A DNA stretch of 64,000 nucleotides. Source: Microbacterium profundi. GTDB taxonomy: Bacteria > Actinomycetota > Actinomycetes > Actinomycetales > Microbacteriaceae. The DNA lies in assembly GCF_000763375.1 (NCBI RefSeq), contig NZ_JPSY01000003.1, positions 124,001-188,000 of the forward strand. The letters are read 5' to 3'. How positions within the stretch are numbered: position 1 is the stretch's first letter; each line of letters starts with the position of its first letter. Position numbers and translations under genes: made by a program. The notes beneath the pieces were generated by a model. The model saw only the letters and a program-made list of their open reading frames with translations, was not told the DNA's origin and ran no database searches. This document shows positions 8,831 through 17,574 of the stretch, piece after piece.

Positions 8831-10083
8831 CGATGCGACTCCCGTGTTCGGACGGATTCCGGCATGAGCAGGCCGGCCCTGGCGACATCGCCGAACACGA
8901 TCACTGCCGGGTTCTGCACGCCGACCGCGGCGGCACGTGCGACGACGTCACCGAGAGTGCTGCGGGTCGTGCGCTGGCGCGGGGTGTGACCGTTCTCGAT
9001 GATCGCGACCGGAAGCTCGTCGCTGATCCCGTGCTCGAGCGCCGTTCGCACGACTTCCGGGAGCGCCGCGACGCCCATGAGCATCGCGGTCGTCACTTCG
9101 GGGTCTGCGAGCGCGTGGAGGGTGGTGGCCGACACGTCGCCCTGGCCGTTCACGACATGCAGGGCGGATGCTGTGCCCCGGTGCGTCACCGGGATCCCGG
9201 CGGCCTGCGGCACCGACAGCGCGCTGGAGACGCCGGGAGTGACCTCGACGGGGATACCCGCCTGTTGACAGGCGATGATCTCTTCGCCGCCTCGGCCGTA
9301 CACGAACGGATCGCCGCCCTTGAGGCGGACGACGCGCTTGCCTGCCGCGGCGTGTTCGACCAGCAGTGCGTTGATCTCATCCTGCGGCACAGGGTGGTGG
9401 TGCGGGCGTTTGCCGACGTCGATCACGTGCACTTCTGGATCGAGCTCGGCGATCACCGCATCCGTCGGCCCGAGACGGTCGGCGATGACGACATCGGCTT
9501 CGGCGAGCAGTCGCCGTGCGCGCACCGTCATGAGATCGATGGGACCGGGTCCGCCGCCGACGAGGTCGACGCGGCCGGTGCCCCCCGTGCGTCGCCTGCG
9601 CAGCGGCAGGCGACCGGATTCCAGCATCCCCTCGATCGCGTTGCGCACTCCGGCCGCACGACGAGGATCGACGCCCACTTCGCTCGACACGCCGACGACC
9701 ACGTCACCTGACGTGGCCTGCGCAGTCATCCGTGCGCTGCCGTGCGCACCGTCGGACGCGTTGATGCAGAAGATCCGCCGCTGCTCGCAGAGTGCGGCGA
9801 CCTCTCGGTCGACGGTGACGTCGCCGGTCGCGCAGTGCGCGAGCCATGCCTCGTCGAGGTCTTCCGCGATGAAGCGGCGCGGAACCCATTCGACCTCGTC
9901 CGCGCCTGCTTGCTCCCGATGCGAGGCGACCAGGGCGTGCAGCTGCGGCGCGAGCGCGGGTGCCACGATGCGCACCAGCGCTCCATCGGCGAGGAATCGC
10001 CCGAGGCGTCGAGCGGAGACGGCTCCACCGCCGACGAGCACGACGCGGCGTCCGGTCAGCGACAGCCCGAGCATCGTGGTCAT
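8827..10083 (-). CDS. cobA: uroporphyrinogen-III C-methyltransferase with N-terminal precorrin-2 dehydrogenase
   Basis: 418 residues. The N-terminal 150 residues resemble the NAD-binding siroheme synthase part (GRRVVLVGGGAVSARRLGRFL). The C-terminal 250 residues are the SAM-dependent methyltransferase that makes precorrin-2 (VDLVGGGPGPIDLMTVRA, VRLKGGDPFVYGRGGEE, VEVTPGVSSALSVPQAAG). It resembles CysG in architecture. The ATG at 10083 lies next to the nirD stop; longer frames upstream overlap nirD and look spurious. With the two downstream genes it supplies siroheme for NirB. Confidence 0.92.
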   Translation of the reverse strand: MTTMLGLSLTGRRVVLVGGGAVSARRLGRFLADGALVRIVAPALAPQLHALVASHREQAGADEVEWVPRRFIAEDLDEAWLAHCATGDVTVDREVAALCEQRRIFCINASDGAHGSARMTAQATSGDVVVGVSSEVGVDPRRAAGVRNAIEGMLESGRLPLRRRRTGGTGRVDLVGGGPGPIDLMTVRARRLLAEADVVIADRLGPTDAVIAELDPEVHVIDVGKRPHHHPVPQDEINALLVEHAAAGKRVVRLKGGDPFVYGRGGEEIIACQQAGIPVEVTPGVSSALSVPQAAGIPVTHRGTASALHVVNGQGDVSATTLHALADPEVTTAMLMGVAALPEVVRTALEHGISDELPVAIIENGHTPRQRTTRSTLGDVVARAAAVGVQNPAVIVFGDVARAGLLMPESVRTRESHR

Positions 10084-10084
10084 C

Positions 10085-10477
10085 TCAGCCCACCTCCTGC
10101 AGCGCCTCGTCGGACGACCGAGCCGCATGCGAAGGCAGATACACGTCGTCTCCGTCGATGCGAACTGCCCATACGCCGAGGGCCAGAGCAGGTTTTCCCT
10201 GGCTCTCCACGCACTCGCCGGTCCGCAGATCGAACACCTGCTTGTGCATGGGCGAGGCGATCGTCGGCGCATCACCCCTCGTGCCGACGATGCCGCGCGA
10301 GATCACGTTCGCCCCGCTGTACGGATCGAGGTTCGAGACGGCATGCACGGTGCCGTCACGGAGCAGGAACAGCGCGATCTGCTCCGCCCCGAGCAGTGCG
10401 GCGCGGCCCCGCTCCACCTCGAGGTCATGGATGCTGCACACGCGCACCGCGCTGCGGGTGTCGGGCATGAGCGTCAT
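10085..10477 (-). CDS. nirD: nitrite reductase [NAD(P)H] small subunit
   Basis: 130 residues. NirD is a Rieske-like fold protein partnering NirB in cytoplasmic reduction of nitrite to ammonium. IALFLLRDGTVHAVSNLDPYSGA and APTIASPMHKQVFDLRTGEC are typical; the Cys/His cluster ligands of true Rieske proteins are absent, as expected. The ATG overlaps the nirB stop, which decides the start. The C-terminal VYLPSHA is typical. Confidence 0.94.
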   Translation of the reverse strand: MTLMPDTRSAVRVCSIHDLEVERGRAALLGAEQIALFLLRDGTVHAVSNLDPYSGANVISRGIVGTRGDAPTIASPMHKQVFDLRTGECVESQGKPALALGVWAVRIDGDDVYLPSHAARSSDEALQEVG

Positions 10478-13053
10478 CGACGCACCTCCAGGGTGGTTCC
10501 GGCGATCATCACGCCACCTGCCTCGCGTTCCTCTGACGTGGCCGGTCGGAGCTGGCCACGGGTCGCGACGTACGCGAGGGACGGATCCGGTGTCTCGGTC
10601 GCGTTCACGAACGACTCGAAGCGCTTGAGCTTCTGCGGATCGCGCAGCGTCGCCGCCCACTCGTCCTCGTAGTTGTCGACATGCCTGGCCATCGCGGCGT
10701 CGAGGTCGGCGCAGATGCCGAGCGAGTCGTCGAAGATGACCTCCTTGAGCCCGGCGAGTCCGCCGTCGAGCTCTTCGCACCAGGGTGCGGTGCGCTGCAG
10801 GCGGTCGGCCGTGCGGATGTAGTACATGAAGAACCGGTCGATGGCGCTGATCAGCTCATCATCGGAGAGCCCTGAGGCCAGGAGTTCGGCGTGCCGTGGT
10901 GTGAACCCGCCGTTGCCGCCGACGTACATGTTCCACCCGGTCTCTGTCGCGATGACGCCGACGTCCTTACCTCGCGCCTCGGCGCACTCGCGCGCACATC
11001 CCGACACGCCGATCTTGAGCTTGTGGGGCGCCCTGAGGCCGCGGTACCGCAGCTCGAGCCGAACAGCCATGCCCACCGAGTCGAGCACCCCGTAGCGGCA
11101 CCAGGTCGAGCCGACGCACGACTTCACCGTCCGCAGCGACTTTCCGTACGCCTGGCCGGATTCGAAGCCGGCGTCGACCAGTCGCTGCCAGATGAGCGGC
11201 AGCTGCTCCAGGCGCGCCCCGAACATGTCGATGCGCTGTCCGCCGGTGAGCTTCGTGTACAGGCCGAAGTCCTCGGCGACCTGTCCGATCACCATCAGGC
11301 CTGCGGGTGTCACCTCGCCGCCCGGCATCCGCGGCACGACGGAGTAGGTGCCGTCCTTCTGCATGTTGGCCATGACGTGATCGTTGGTGTCCTGCAGAGT
11401 CGCGTTCTCGCCGTCGAGCACGTGCGCGCCGACGAGGACGGAGAGAATGCTGGCGAGGGCCGGCTTGCAGATGTCGCAGCCGCGACCGCGGCCGAATCGC
11501 TCGATCACGGCGCTGAACGTCGTGAGCTCCGACACGCGCACCGCATCGAAGAGCTGCCGGCGCGACATGTCGAAGTGCTCGCACAGCGCGTTCGACACGG
11601 TCTGACCGAGCTTCGCGAGCTCCTGCCCCACGACCTTCTTCACCATGAGCACGCACGAGCCGCAGGTCGCACCCGCCCTGGTGCAGGCCTTGACGGCACC
11701 GGCATCCATGCAGCCCTCTTCGTGCACGGCCTGCCGGATCCGGCCGGCCGTCACATTCGAACACGAGCACACCACGGCCTCGTCGGGCAGCGCGCCTCCC
11801 GTCGCTTCGACGCCGCCCTCGGGCATCAGATATGCGACAGGATCAGCGCCGAGTCTGGCACCCACCAGCGGACGCAGCGAGCCGTACGCCGCTGCGTCTC
11901 CGACGAGGATGCCGCCGAGCAGAGTCTGCGCATCGTCCGAGAGCACGAGCTTCTTGTAGACGCCGGCCACGGGGTCGGCATACACGACATCGAGCGCGTT
12001 CGGCGTCTGCGCGAACGCATCCCCGAAGCTCGCGACGTCGACGCCGGACAGTTTGAGCTTGGCCGACTCGTCGTAGCCGGGGAACGTCGCGTCGCCGCCG
12101 AGCAGCCGCGTCGCGGCGACCTCTGCCATCGCGTACCCCGGGGCGACCAGACCGACACTGCGGCCGTCGAAGTTCGCCACCTCGCCGATCGCGAGGATGG
12201 CAGGATCACTCGTGCGACAGCGATCATCGATCAGCACGCCCCCGCGGGGGTGCACGTCGATCTGCGCGTTGCGGGCGAGTTCGTCGCGTGGGCGCACCCC
12301 GACGGTGAAGATCACGACGTCCGCGCGCTGGAAGCTGCCGTCCTGGAACTCCAGTGCGGTGACGGCGCCCGATTCATCCGGATCGAGTCTCGTCGTCCGC
12401 GACTCGGTGCGCACCGAGATGCTGCGCGCCTCGATCAGGCGGCGCAGCATCCCGCCTCCCGCGAGGTCGAGCTGGGCGGACATCAGCCGATCGGAGGACT
12501 GCACGACCGTGCAGTCGACCTCGAGCCCCTGCAAGGCGCCTGCGGCCTCGAGCCCGAGAAGCCCGCCGCCGATGACGGCGCCACGCAGTGGCCTTCCGAG
12601 TTCGGCGCTGCGGTGCTGCACGAACCGCCGCAGTTCCTGCACATCGTCGAGCGTGCGGTAGACGAAGCATCCGGGCAGGTCGGCACCGTCGACCGCCACA
12701 CGCGCGGCATACGATCCGGTCGCGAGTACGAGCGTGTCGTAGGCGATCGCCTGCCGTGCGCGCGTCACCACCGTCTGCGTCCGCCGATCGATGCGGACCA
12801 CGCGGTCGTCGGCGATCAAGGCGACGCGCTCGTCGTCGAAGACCGCACGATCGAGGGTCAGCTCCGTCGGCGTCGCACCGGAGAAGTACCCGGTGAGTCC
12901 GACGCGGTCGTACGGATGCCGTCCTTCGTCGCCGATCACGGTGATGTGCACTGCGCCCTCGGGGTTGCTCAACACGCTCTCGACGAACCGGTGCGCCACC
13001 ATTCCGGCGCCCACGACGACGACCCGTGTCGCCGCTTCGGTGTTCTCGTTCAC
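10474..13053 (-). CDS. nirB: nitrite reductase [NAD(P)H] large subunit
   Basis: 859 residues from the GTG. Assimilatory, siroheme-dependent enzyme taking nitrite to ammonium. It contains an FAD/NAD pyridine-nucleotide oxidoreductase half (VVVVGAGMVAHRFVESV; AVIGGGLLGLEAAGAL). A BFD-like [2Fe-2S] region follows (VVCSCSNVTAGRIRQAV, CTRAGATCGSCVLMVK, GRGCDICKPA). The sulfite/nitrite reductase domain has the Cys pattern GSTWCRYG ... GVSGCARECAEA. The GTG has GGAGG just upstream; a longer frame adds 11 implausible residues. It heads the nirB-nirD-cobA-hemD-chelatase operon, with GlnR-like boxes 70-120 bp upstream. Confidence 0.95.
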   Translation of the reverse strand: MNENTEAATRVVVVGAGMVAHRFVESVLSNPEGAVHITVIGDEGRHPYDRVGLTGYFSGATPTELTLDRAVFDDERVALIADDRVVRIDRRTQTVVTRARQAIAYDTLVLATGSYAARVAVDGADLPGCFVYRTLDDVQELRRFVQHRSAELGRPLRGAVIGGGLLGLEAAGALQGLEVDCTVVQSSDRLMSAQLDLAGGGMLRRLIEARSISVRTESRTTRLDPDESGAVTALEFQDGSFQRADVVIFTVGVRPRDELARNAQIDVHPRGGVLIDDRCRTSDPAILAIGEVANFDGRSVGLVAPGYAMAEVAATRLLGGDATFPGYDESAKLKLSGVDVASFGDAFAQTPNALDVVYADPVAGVYKKLVLSDDAQTLLGGILVGDAAAYGSLRPLVGARLGADPVAYLMPEGGVEATGGALPDEAVVCSCSNVTAGRIRQAVHEEGCMDAGAVKACTRAGATCGSCVLMVKKVVGQELAKLGQTVSNALCEHFDMSRRQLFDAVRVSELTTFSAVIERFGRGRGCDICKPALASILSVLVGAHVLDGENATLQDTNDHVMANMQKDGTYSVVPRMPGGEVTPAGLMVIGQVAEDFGLYTKLTGGQRIDMFGARLEQLPLIWQRLVDAGFESGQAYGKSLRTVKSCVGSTWCRYGVLDSVGMAVRLELRYRGLRAPHKLKIGVSGCARECAEARGKDVGVIATETGWNMYVGGNGGFTPRHAELLASGLSDDELISAIDRFFMYYIRTADRLQRTAPWCEELDGGLAGLKEVIFDDSLGICADLDAAMARHVDNYEDEWAATLRDPQKLKRFESFVNATETPDPSLAYVATRGQLRPATSEEREAGGVMIAGTTLEVRR

Positions 13054-13121
13054 TGCGCCTCCAGCACGTCGGGGATGACCAGACACTATGAGCGCGGTGT
13101 TTCGCGGACCCGGCGGCTCCC

Positions 13122-13170
13122 GTTACGCGCGTCGAACGTTCTCCTCACAAAACGGTAACGAGACTGTGAG
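13122..13170 (-). promoter_or_regulatory. GlnR-like boxes upstream of nirB
   Basis: Two GTnAC-n6 type half-site pairs face nirB: GTTAC-GCGCGT-CGAAC at 13122-13137 and GTAAC-GAGACT-GTGAG at 13155-13170, with starts 33 bp apart. GlnR of Streptomyces and mycobacteria binds such repeats upstream of nirB. The match is by eye, with one mismatch in each second half, so binding is inferred. Confidence 0.5.
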
Positions 13171-13259
13171 GTCCGGCCCCCTCGAGCACTGCCCCGCTCG
13201 TACTAGGCTGAACAACGTCCCTTCCCTCTCCCGCGGGCTGACCGCGCTAGGAGCACATC

Positions 13260-14633
13260 GTGTCTGCCACCGAGCCTTCGAAGCCGACTCCCCCTGTCCC
13301 CTCACCTCCTGTTCCCGGGCCCCCGCGCATCCCGATGCCGCCGCGCACTGCCGCACCGGCTCAGGCCGCTGCACCCGTGTCGCCGGTGTCACCGGTCGCG
13401 GCCGCCGACTCCGCCGACTGGGGTCGCGTGAGCGAAGACGGAACCGTCGAGGTGCGCGAGGGCGAGGAGTGGCGGGTCGTCGGTCAGTATCCGGATGGCA
13501 CCTCGGATGAGGCTCTCGCCTACTTCGTGCGCAAGTTCGACGATCTCGCGTTCAAGGTGCACACGCTCGAGCAGCGTCATCAGGCCGGGGGTGCGTCCGC
13601 CAGTGACCTGACGACGCAGGCCAAGCGCCTCGTCGACGAGGTGACGGGTGCTGCGGCCGTGGGCGATCTCGCATCGCTGCACGCCAGGCTCGAGACGCTC
13701 AGCACCGCCCTGTCGGAGGCCAGCGCCGCTGAGGCCGAGCAGGCCAAGGAACTCGTGGACGCTGCCATCGCCGAACGGACCGTCCTCGTCGAGAGCATCG
13801 AGCAGATCGCCGCGCGCGACCTCGCGAAGGTGCAGTGGAAGCAGGTCACCGAAGAGGTCACCGCGCTCTTCGACGCGTGGCAGGCACAGCAGCAGAGCGG
13901 TCCCCGCCTGCCCAAGGGCATCTCGCAGCAGCTCTGGAAGCGGTTCCGCGACGCCCGTTCCGTCGTCGACAAGAGCCGCCGTGCGTTCTACTCCGACCTC
14001 GACGAGACGCACAAGGCCGCGCGCGACCGCAAGGCGCAGTTGATCGAGCGAGCCGAAGCGCTGGCACCCAAGGGCGTCGACGGCATCCCGGCATATCGCA
14101 CGCTGCTCGACGACTGGAAGGCATCCGGTCGCGCAGGGCGCAAGGCCGACGACGCACTGTGGGCACGGTTCAAGGCCGCCGGCGACGCGCTGTACGCGGC
14201 ACGCGCAGAGCAGTCCGCCGCGGAAGAGGCGGAGTCGGCTCCGAAGATCGAGGCCCGCGAGACGCTGCTCGAAGACGCCAAAGCCGTCGCCGATGAGCCT
14301 GACATCAAGCAGGCACGCGCCCTTCTCACCCGCATCCAGCGCCAGTGGGATGACGTGGGACGCATCTTCCCGCGCGACCGCGAGCGTGCACTGGACGACA
14401 AGCTGCGCACGATCGAGCAGGCGCTCAAGTCGCGCGAAGAGGTCGACTGGAAGCGCAACAACCCCGAGACCAAGGCGCGTGCGAACGACATGAGCCAGCA
14501 GCTCCTCGACGCGATCGAGAAGCTCGAGGGCGAGAAGGCCGCGGCCGAGAAGGCCGGCGACAAGAAGGCAGCCAAGGAGGCGGCGGACGCTCTCGAAGCG
14601 CGCCGTGCCTGGCTGAACGCGCTCGACGGCTGA
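13260..14633 (+). CDS. DUF349 domain-containing coiled-coil protein
   Basis: 457 residues. The first 50 are Pro/Ala-rich and disordered. An SH3-like stretch follows (WGRVSEDGTVEVREGEEWR). Then repeated helical DUF349 modules appear, each with a pattern such as LWKRFRDARSVVDKSRRAFYSDLDE, LWARFKAAGDALYAARAEQ and RQWDDVGRIFPRDRERALDDKL. The end is charged coiled coil. The family has no settled biochemical function; several members are linked to stress or ribosome association. A GTG start has AGGAG upstream. It is divergent from nirB. Confidence 0.85.
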   Translation: MSATEPSKPTPPVPSPPVPGPPRIPMPPRTAAPAQAAAPVSPVSPVAAADSADWGRVSEDGTVEVREGEEWRVVGQYPDGTSDEALAYFVRKFDDLAFKVHTLEQRHQAGGASASDLTTQAKRLVDEVTGAAAVGDLASLHARLETLSTALSEASAAEAEQAKELVDAAIAERTVLVESIEQIAARDLAKVQWKQVTEEVTALFDAWQAQQQSGPRLPKGISQQLWKRFRDARSVVDKSRRAFYSDLDETHKAARDRKAQLIERAEALAPKGVDGIPAYRTLLDDWKASGRAGRKADDALWARFKAAGDALYAARAEQSAAEEAESAPKIEARETLLEDAKAVADEPDIKQARALLTRIQRQWDDVGRIFPRDRERALDDKLRTIEQALKSREEVDWKRNNPETKARANDMSQQLLDAIEKLEGEKAAAEKAGDKKAAKEAADALEARRAWLNALDG

Positions 14634-14684
14634 CCTTATCCACAGCCCACCCCGGCGAGGAGAGCAGGGAGCCACACTGAATGT

Positions 14685-15290
14685 GTGGATCCGTCACTGT
14701 TCTACCGACCCGGGGCGCTGCTGTCTCAGCAGGAGCTGAGCGCTGCGCGCCTTGATGGACTGCTCGTCGAGGTCGGTGAGGGGTACATGCCTGTCGATCT
14801 GCCGGAGGATGCCGGGGCCAGGGCCGCGGCGCTCGCACCGATCCTCTCCCCCGGCTACGCCATGAGCGGGCCCACCGCGGCGTGGGTGCACGGGATCGGC
14901 GACGGGCCACCACTGCGCCATCACATCCAGCGCGCCGTCGATCGCCGACCTCGAGTCCAGCCACGGCACAACGTGATCGTCCACGAAGGACAGGTGCCGG
15001 CGGACGATCTGATGCTGGTCGCCATCATGCCGGTGACGACGCCGCTGCGCACGTTGACCGATCTCGTCCTGACCTCGAGCCGGTACGGCGAGTGCGCGAC
15101 ATGGATGCGCACCATGGCGGCAGCGTGTCCGTCACTCGTGCCGCTGGTGCAGACCCTCCTCGCCGCACGGTCACGGATGCCGGGTAAGCGGGCTGCACTG
15201 GCCGTCGTCGCCGAGCTCCTGGACCAGCGCGCGCCGGGTGCTCGTGTCGAAGAGTTCGCTCAGGAAGAGGTGACCCGGTACACGTCGTAG
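14685..15290 (+). CDS. AbiEi-like antitoxin-fold protein
   Basis: 201 residues starting with GTG. Motifs SGPTAAWVHGIGDGPP and MPVTTPLRTLTDLV are those of AbiEi-like proteins widespread in actinobacteria (SxxTAAxLHG, TTPLRTxxDL). There is no AbiEii partner beside it, so it is an orphan. It may be a DNA-binding or nuclease-associated protein rather than part of a toxin system. Its last 31 bases overlap the 3' end of rel on the other strand. Confidence 0.65.
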   Translation: MDPSLFYRPGALLSQQELSAARLDGLLVEVGEGYMPVDLPEDAGARAAALAPILSPGYAMSGPTAAWVHGIGDGPPLRHHIQRAVDRRPRVQPRHNVIVHEGQVPADDLMLVAIMPVTTPLRTLTDLVLTSSRYGECATWMRTMAAACPSLVPLVQTLLAARSRMPGKRAALAVVAELLDQRAPGARVEEFAQEEVTRYTS

Positions 15291-17509
15291 ACCGCGTCGA
15301 TGCGGCGAACCGCGTTGAGCACGCGATCCAGGTGCACTGAGTCGCCCATCTCGAACACGAATCGGCTGATCGCCAGTCGCTCGTCGTTGGTGTTCACGGT
15401 CGCCGAGAGGATGTTCAAGTGGTGCTCGCTGAGCACGCGCGTGACATCGGAGAGCAGACCTGCACGGTCGAGCGCTTCGACCTGGATATGCACCCGAAAC
15501 ACGCTCTTGGTCGTCGGTGCCCATTCGACCTCTACGAAACGCTGCTCTTCGGCGCTGAGAGCCTTGACGTTGACGCAGTCCGTGCGGTGCACGGACACGC
15601 CGCTGCCGCGGGTGACGAAGCCGACGATCGGGTCACCCGGCACAGGAGTGCAGCACTTGGCGAGCTTGACGAGGATGTCATCCGCGCCGCGCACCAGGAT
15701 GCCGGAGTCGCCGGTGCGCGGCTCGCGGGTGCGGGAGCCTCCCGGAATCTCGATCGCACCGGTCGTGGTGTCGTTCGCCGCGATGAGGGCGGTGACCTTC
15801 TCCAGCACCGACTGGGTGGAGACGTGGCCCTCGCCGACCGCGGCGTAGAGGGCGGAGACGTCTTCGTAGTGCAGCTGCTGGGCCACTTCGGCGAAGGAAT
15901 CATGGCTCATCAGCTTCTGCAGCGGCAGGTTCTGACGGCGCATCGCGCGGGCGATGGACTCCTTGCCCTGCTCGATGGCCTCTTCGCGCCGCTCCTTCGT
16001 GAACCAACCGCGGATCTTGTTGCGCGCGCGTGTGCTCTTGACGAAGCTGAGCCAGTCCTGGCTGGGACCGGCATCCGGATTCTTGGAGGTGAACACCTCG
16101 ACGACGTCACCGCTCTTCACGGCCGTCTCGAGCGGCACCAGGCGGCCGTTGACCTTCGCACCCATGGTGCGGTGGCCGATCTCGGTGTGCACGGCGTACG
16201 CGAAGTCGACAGGCGTCGCACCGGAGGGAAGGCCGATGACCCGGCCCTTCGGGGTGAAGACGTAGACCTCCTTCGCGCCGATCTCGAAGCGCAGCGAGTC
16301 GAGGAACTCGCTGGGGTCGGCGGTCTCGGCCTGCCAATCCGAGATATGGGCCAACCAGGTCATATCGGTGTCGGTGGGTCCGGCGACAGGCTTTCCGCCG
16401 TTCATCCGCTCCTTGTACATCCAGTGCGCGGCCACGCCGAATTCCGCCTGCTGATGCATCTCATGCGTGCGGATCTGGATCTCGACCGTACGCCCGCTCG
16501 GCCCGATGACCGTGGTGTGCAGGGACTGGTAGAGGTTGAACTTCGGGGTGGCGATGTAGTCCTTGAACCGGCCGGGAAGCGGCGTCCAGCGTGCGTGGAT
16601 CGCGCCGAGGACGGCGTAGCAGTCGCGCACCGAGTTCACCAGCACGCGGATGCCGATGAGGTCGTAGATGTCGTCGAACTCGCGTCCGCGGATCACCATC
16701 TTCTGGTACACGGAGTACAGCTGCTTCGGTCGGCCGCCGACCTTGCCGCGGATCCTCAGATCATGCAGGTCCTCGTTGATGGACTCGATGACCTGCTTGA
16801 GGTACTTCTCGCGCTGAGGGGTGCGCTGCGCGATGAGGCTGTTGATCTCGGCGTAGATCTTGGGATGCAGCACCGCGAACGAAAGGTCTTCGAGTTCGGA
16901 CTTGATCGCCTGGATGCCGAGGCGATTGGCGAGCGGAGCGTAGATCTCCAGCGTCTCCCTGGCCTTGCGCTCCGCCTTCTCCGGCGGGACGAATCCCCAG
17001 GTGCGGGCGTTGTGCAGGCGGTCGGCGAGTTTGATCAGCAGCACTCGGATGTCCTTGGACATCGCCACGATCATCTTGCGGACTGTCTCCGCCTGAGCGC
17101 TCTCGCCGTACTTGACCTTGTCGAGCTTGGTGACGCCGTCGACGAGCATCGCGACCTCGTCGCCGAAGGCTTCGGTCAGGTCGGAGAGCGCGTAGCCGGT
17201 GTCTTCGACCGTGTCGTGCAGCAGAGCCGCCGCTATGGCGCGCGGTCCGAGGCCCATCTCGGCGAGGATCTGCGCGACGGCGAGCGGATGCGTGATGTAC
17301 GGTTCGCCGCTCTGCCGCTTCTGCCCCTCGTGCTTCTCGTTGGCGACCCGGTACGCGCGTTCGATGATCGCGAGGTCACCCTTCGGATGGTTCACCCGGA
17401 CCGTGCGCACGAGGTTGTCGAGGTCGTTGATGCGGGGCGCGCGTGAGAAGATGCGGGGCACCAGCCTCCTCAGACTGGATCCCTGCGCCTGAGTGTTAGC
17501 CTCAGCCAT
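15260..17509 (-). CDS. rel: bifunctional (p)ppGpp synthetase/hydrolase Rel
   Basis: 749 residues from the ATG; a GTG one codon earlier is possible, but GGAGG spacing favours the ATG. It controls the stringent response. The HD hydrolase domain is intact (THPLAVAQILAE, LLHDTVEDT, KLADRLHNART). The synthetase domain has YQSLHTTVIGPSGRTVEIQIRT. TGS (VFTPKGRVIGLPSGATPVDFAYAVH), the zinc-finger-like CCTPVPGDPIVGFVTRG and a C-terminal ACT domain (DRAGLLSDVTRVLSEHHLNI) follow. Gene order secDF-rel is conserved in actinobacteria. No gene separates it from secF. Confidence 0.96.
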   Translation of the reverse strand: MAEANTQAQGSSLRRLVPRIFSRAPRINDLDNLVRTVRVNHPKGDLAIIERAYRVANEKHEGQKRQSGEPYITHPLAVAQILAEMGLGPRAIAAALLHDTVEDTGYALSDLTEAFGDEVAMLVDGVTKLDKVKYGESAQAETVRKMIVAMSKDIRVLLIKLADRLHNARTWGFVPPEKAERKARETLEIYAPLANRLGIQAIKSELEDLSFAVLHPKIYAEINSLIAQRTPQREKYLKQVIESINEDLHDLRIRGKVGGRPKQLYSVYQKMVIRGREFDDIYDLIGIRVLVNSVRDCYAVLGAIHARWTPLPGRFKDYIATPKFNLYQSLHTTVIGPSGRTVEIQIRTHEMHQQAEFGVAAHWMYKERMNGGKPVAGPTDTDMTWLAHISDWQAETADPSEFLDSLRFEIGAKEVYVFTPKGRVIGLPSGATPVDFAYAVHTEIGHRTMGAKVNGRLVPLETAVKSGDVVEVFTSKNPDAGPSQDWLSFVKSTRARNKIRGWFTKERREEAIEQGKESIARAMRRQNLPLQKLMSHDSFAEVAQQLHYEDVSALYAAVGEGHVSTQSVLEKVTALIAANDTTTGAIEIPGGSRTREPRTGDSGILVRGADDILVKLAKCCTPVPGDPIVGFVTRGSGVSVHRTDCVNVKALSAEEQRFVEVEWAPTTKSVFRVHIQVEALDRAGLLSDVTRVLSEHHLNILSATVNTNDERLAISRFVFEMGDSVHLDRVLNAVRRIDAVYDVYRVTSS

Positions 17510-17574
17510 CACTGCACCTCCGGGTCAGAACATCCTACGCGTCGCGAACAGGCACCCACTCGCGCCTGACGGTG

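Noticed and set aside
13133..13142. GAACGTTC-type site as a LexA box before nirB
   Set aside because: The actinobacterial LexA box needs a 4-base gap between GAAC and GTTC; here there is none.
10891..13158. A 755-codon open frame on plus across nirB
   Set aside because: It is antisense to a clear nitrite reductase gene; long antisense frames are expected at this GC content, and it shows no family motif.
15419..17446. A 675-codon open frame on plus opposite rel
   Set aside because: Shadow of rel; composition is the complement of conserved codons.
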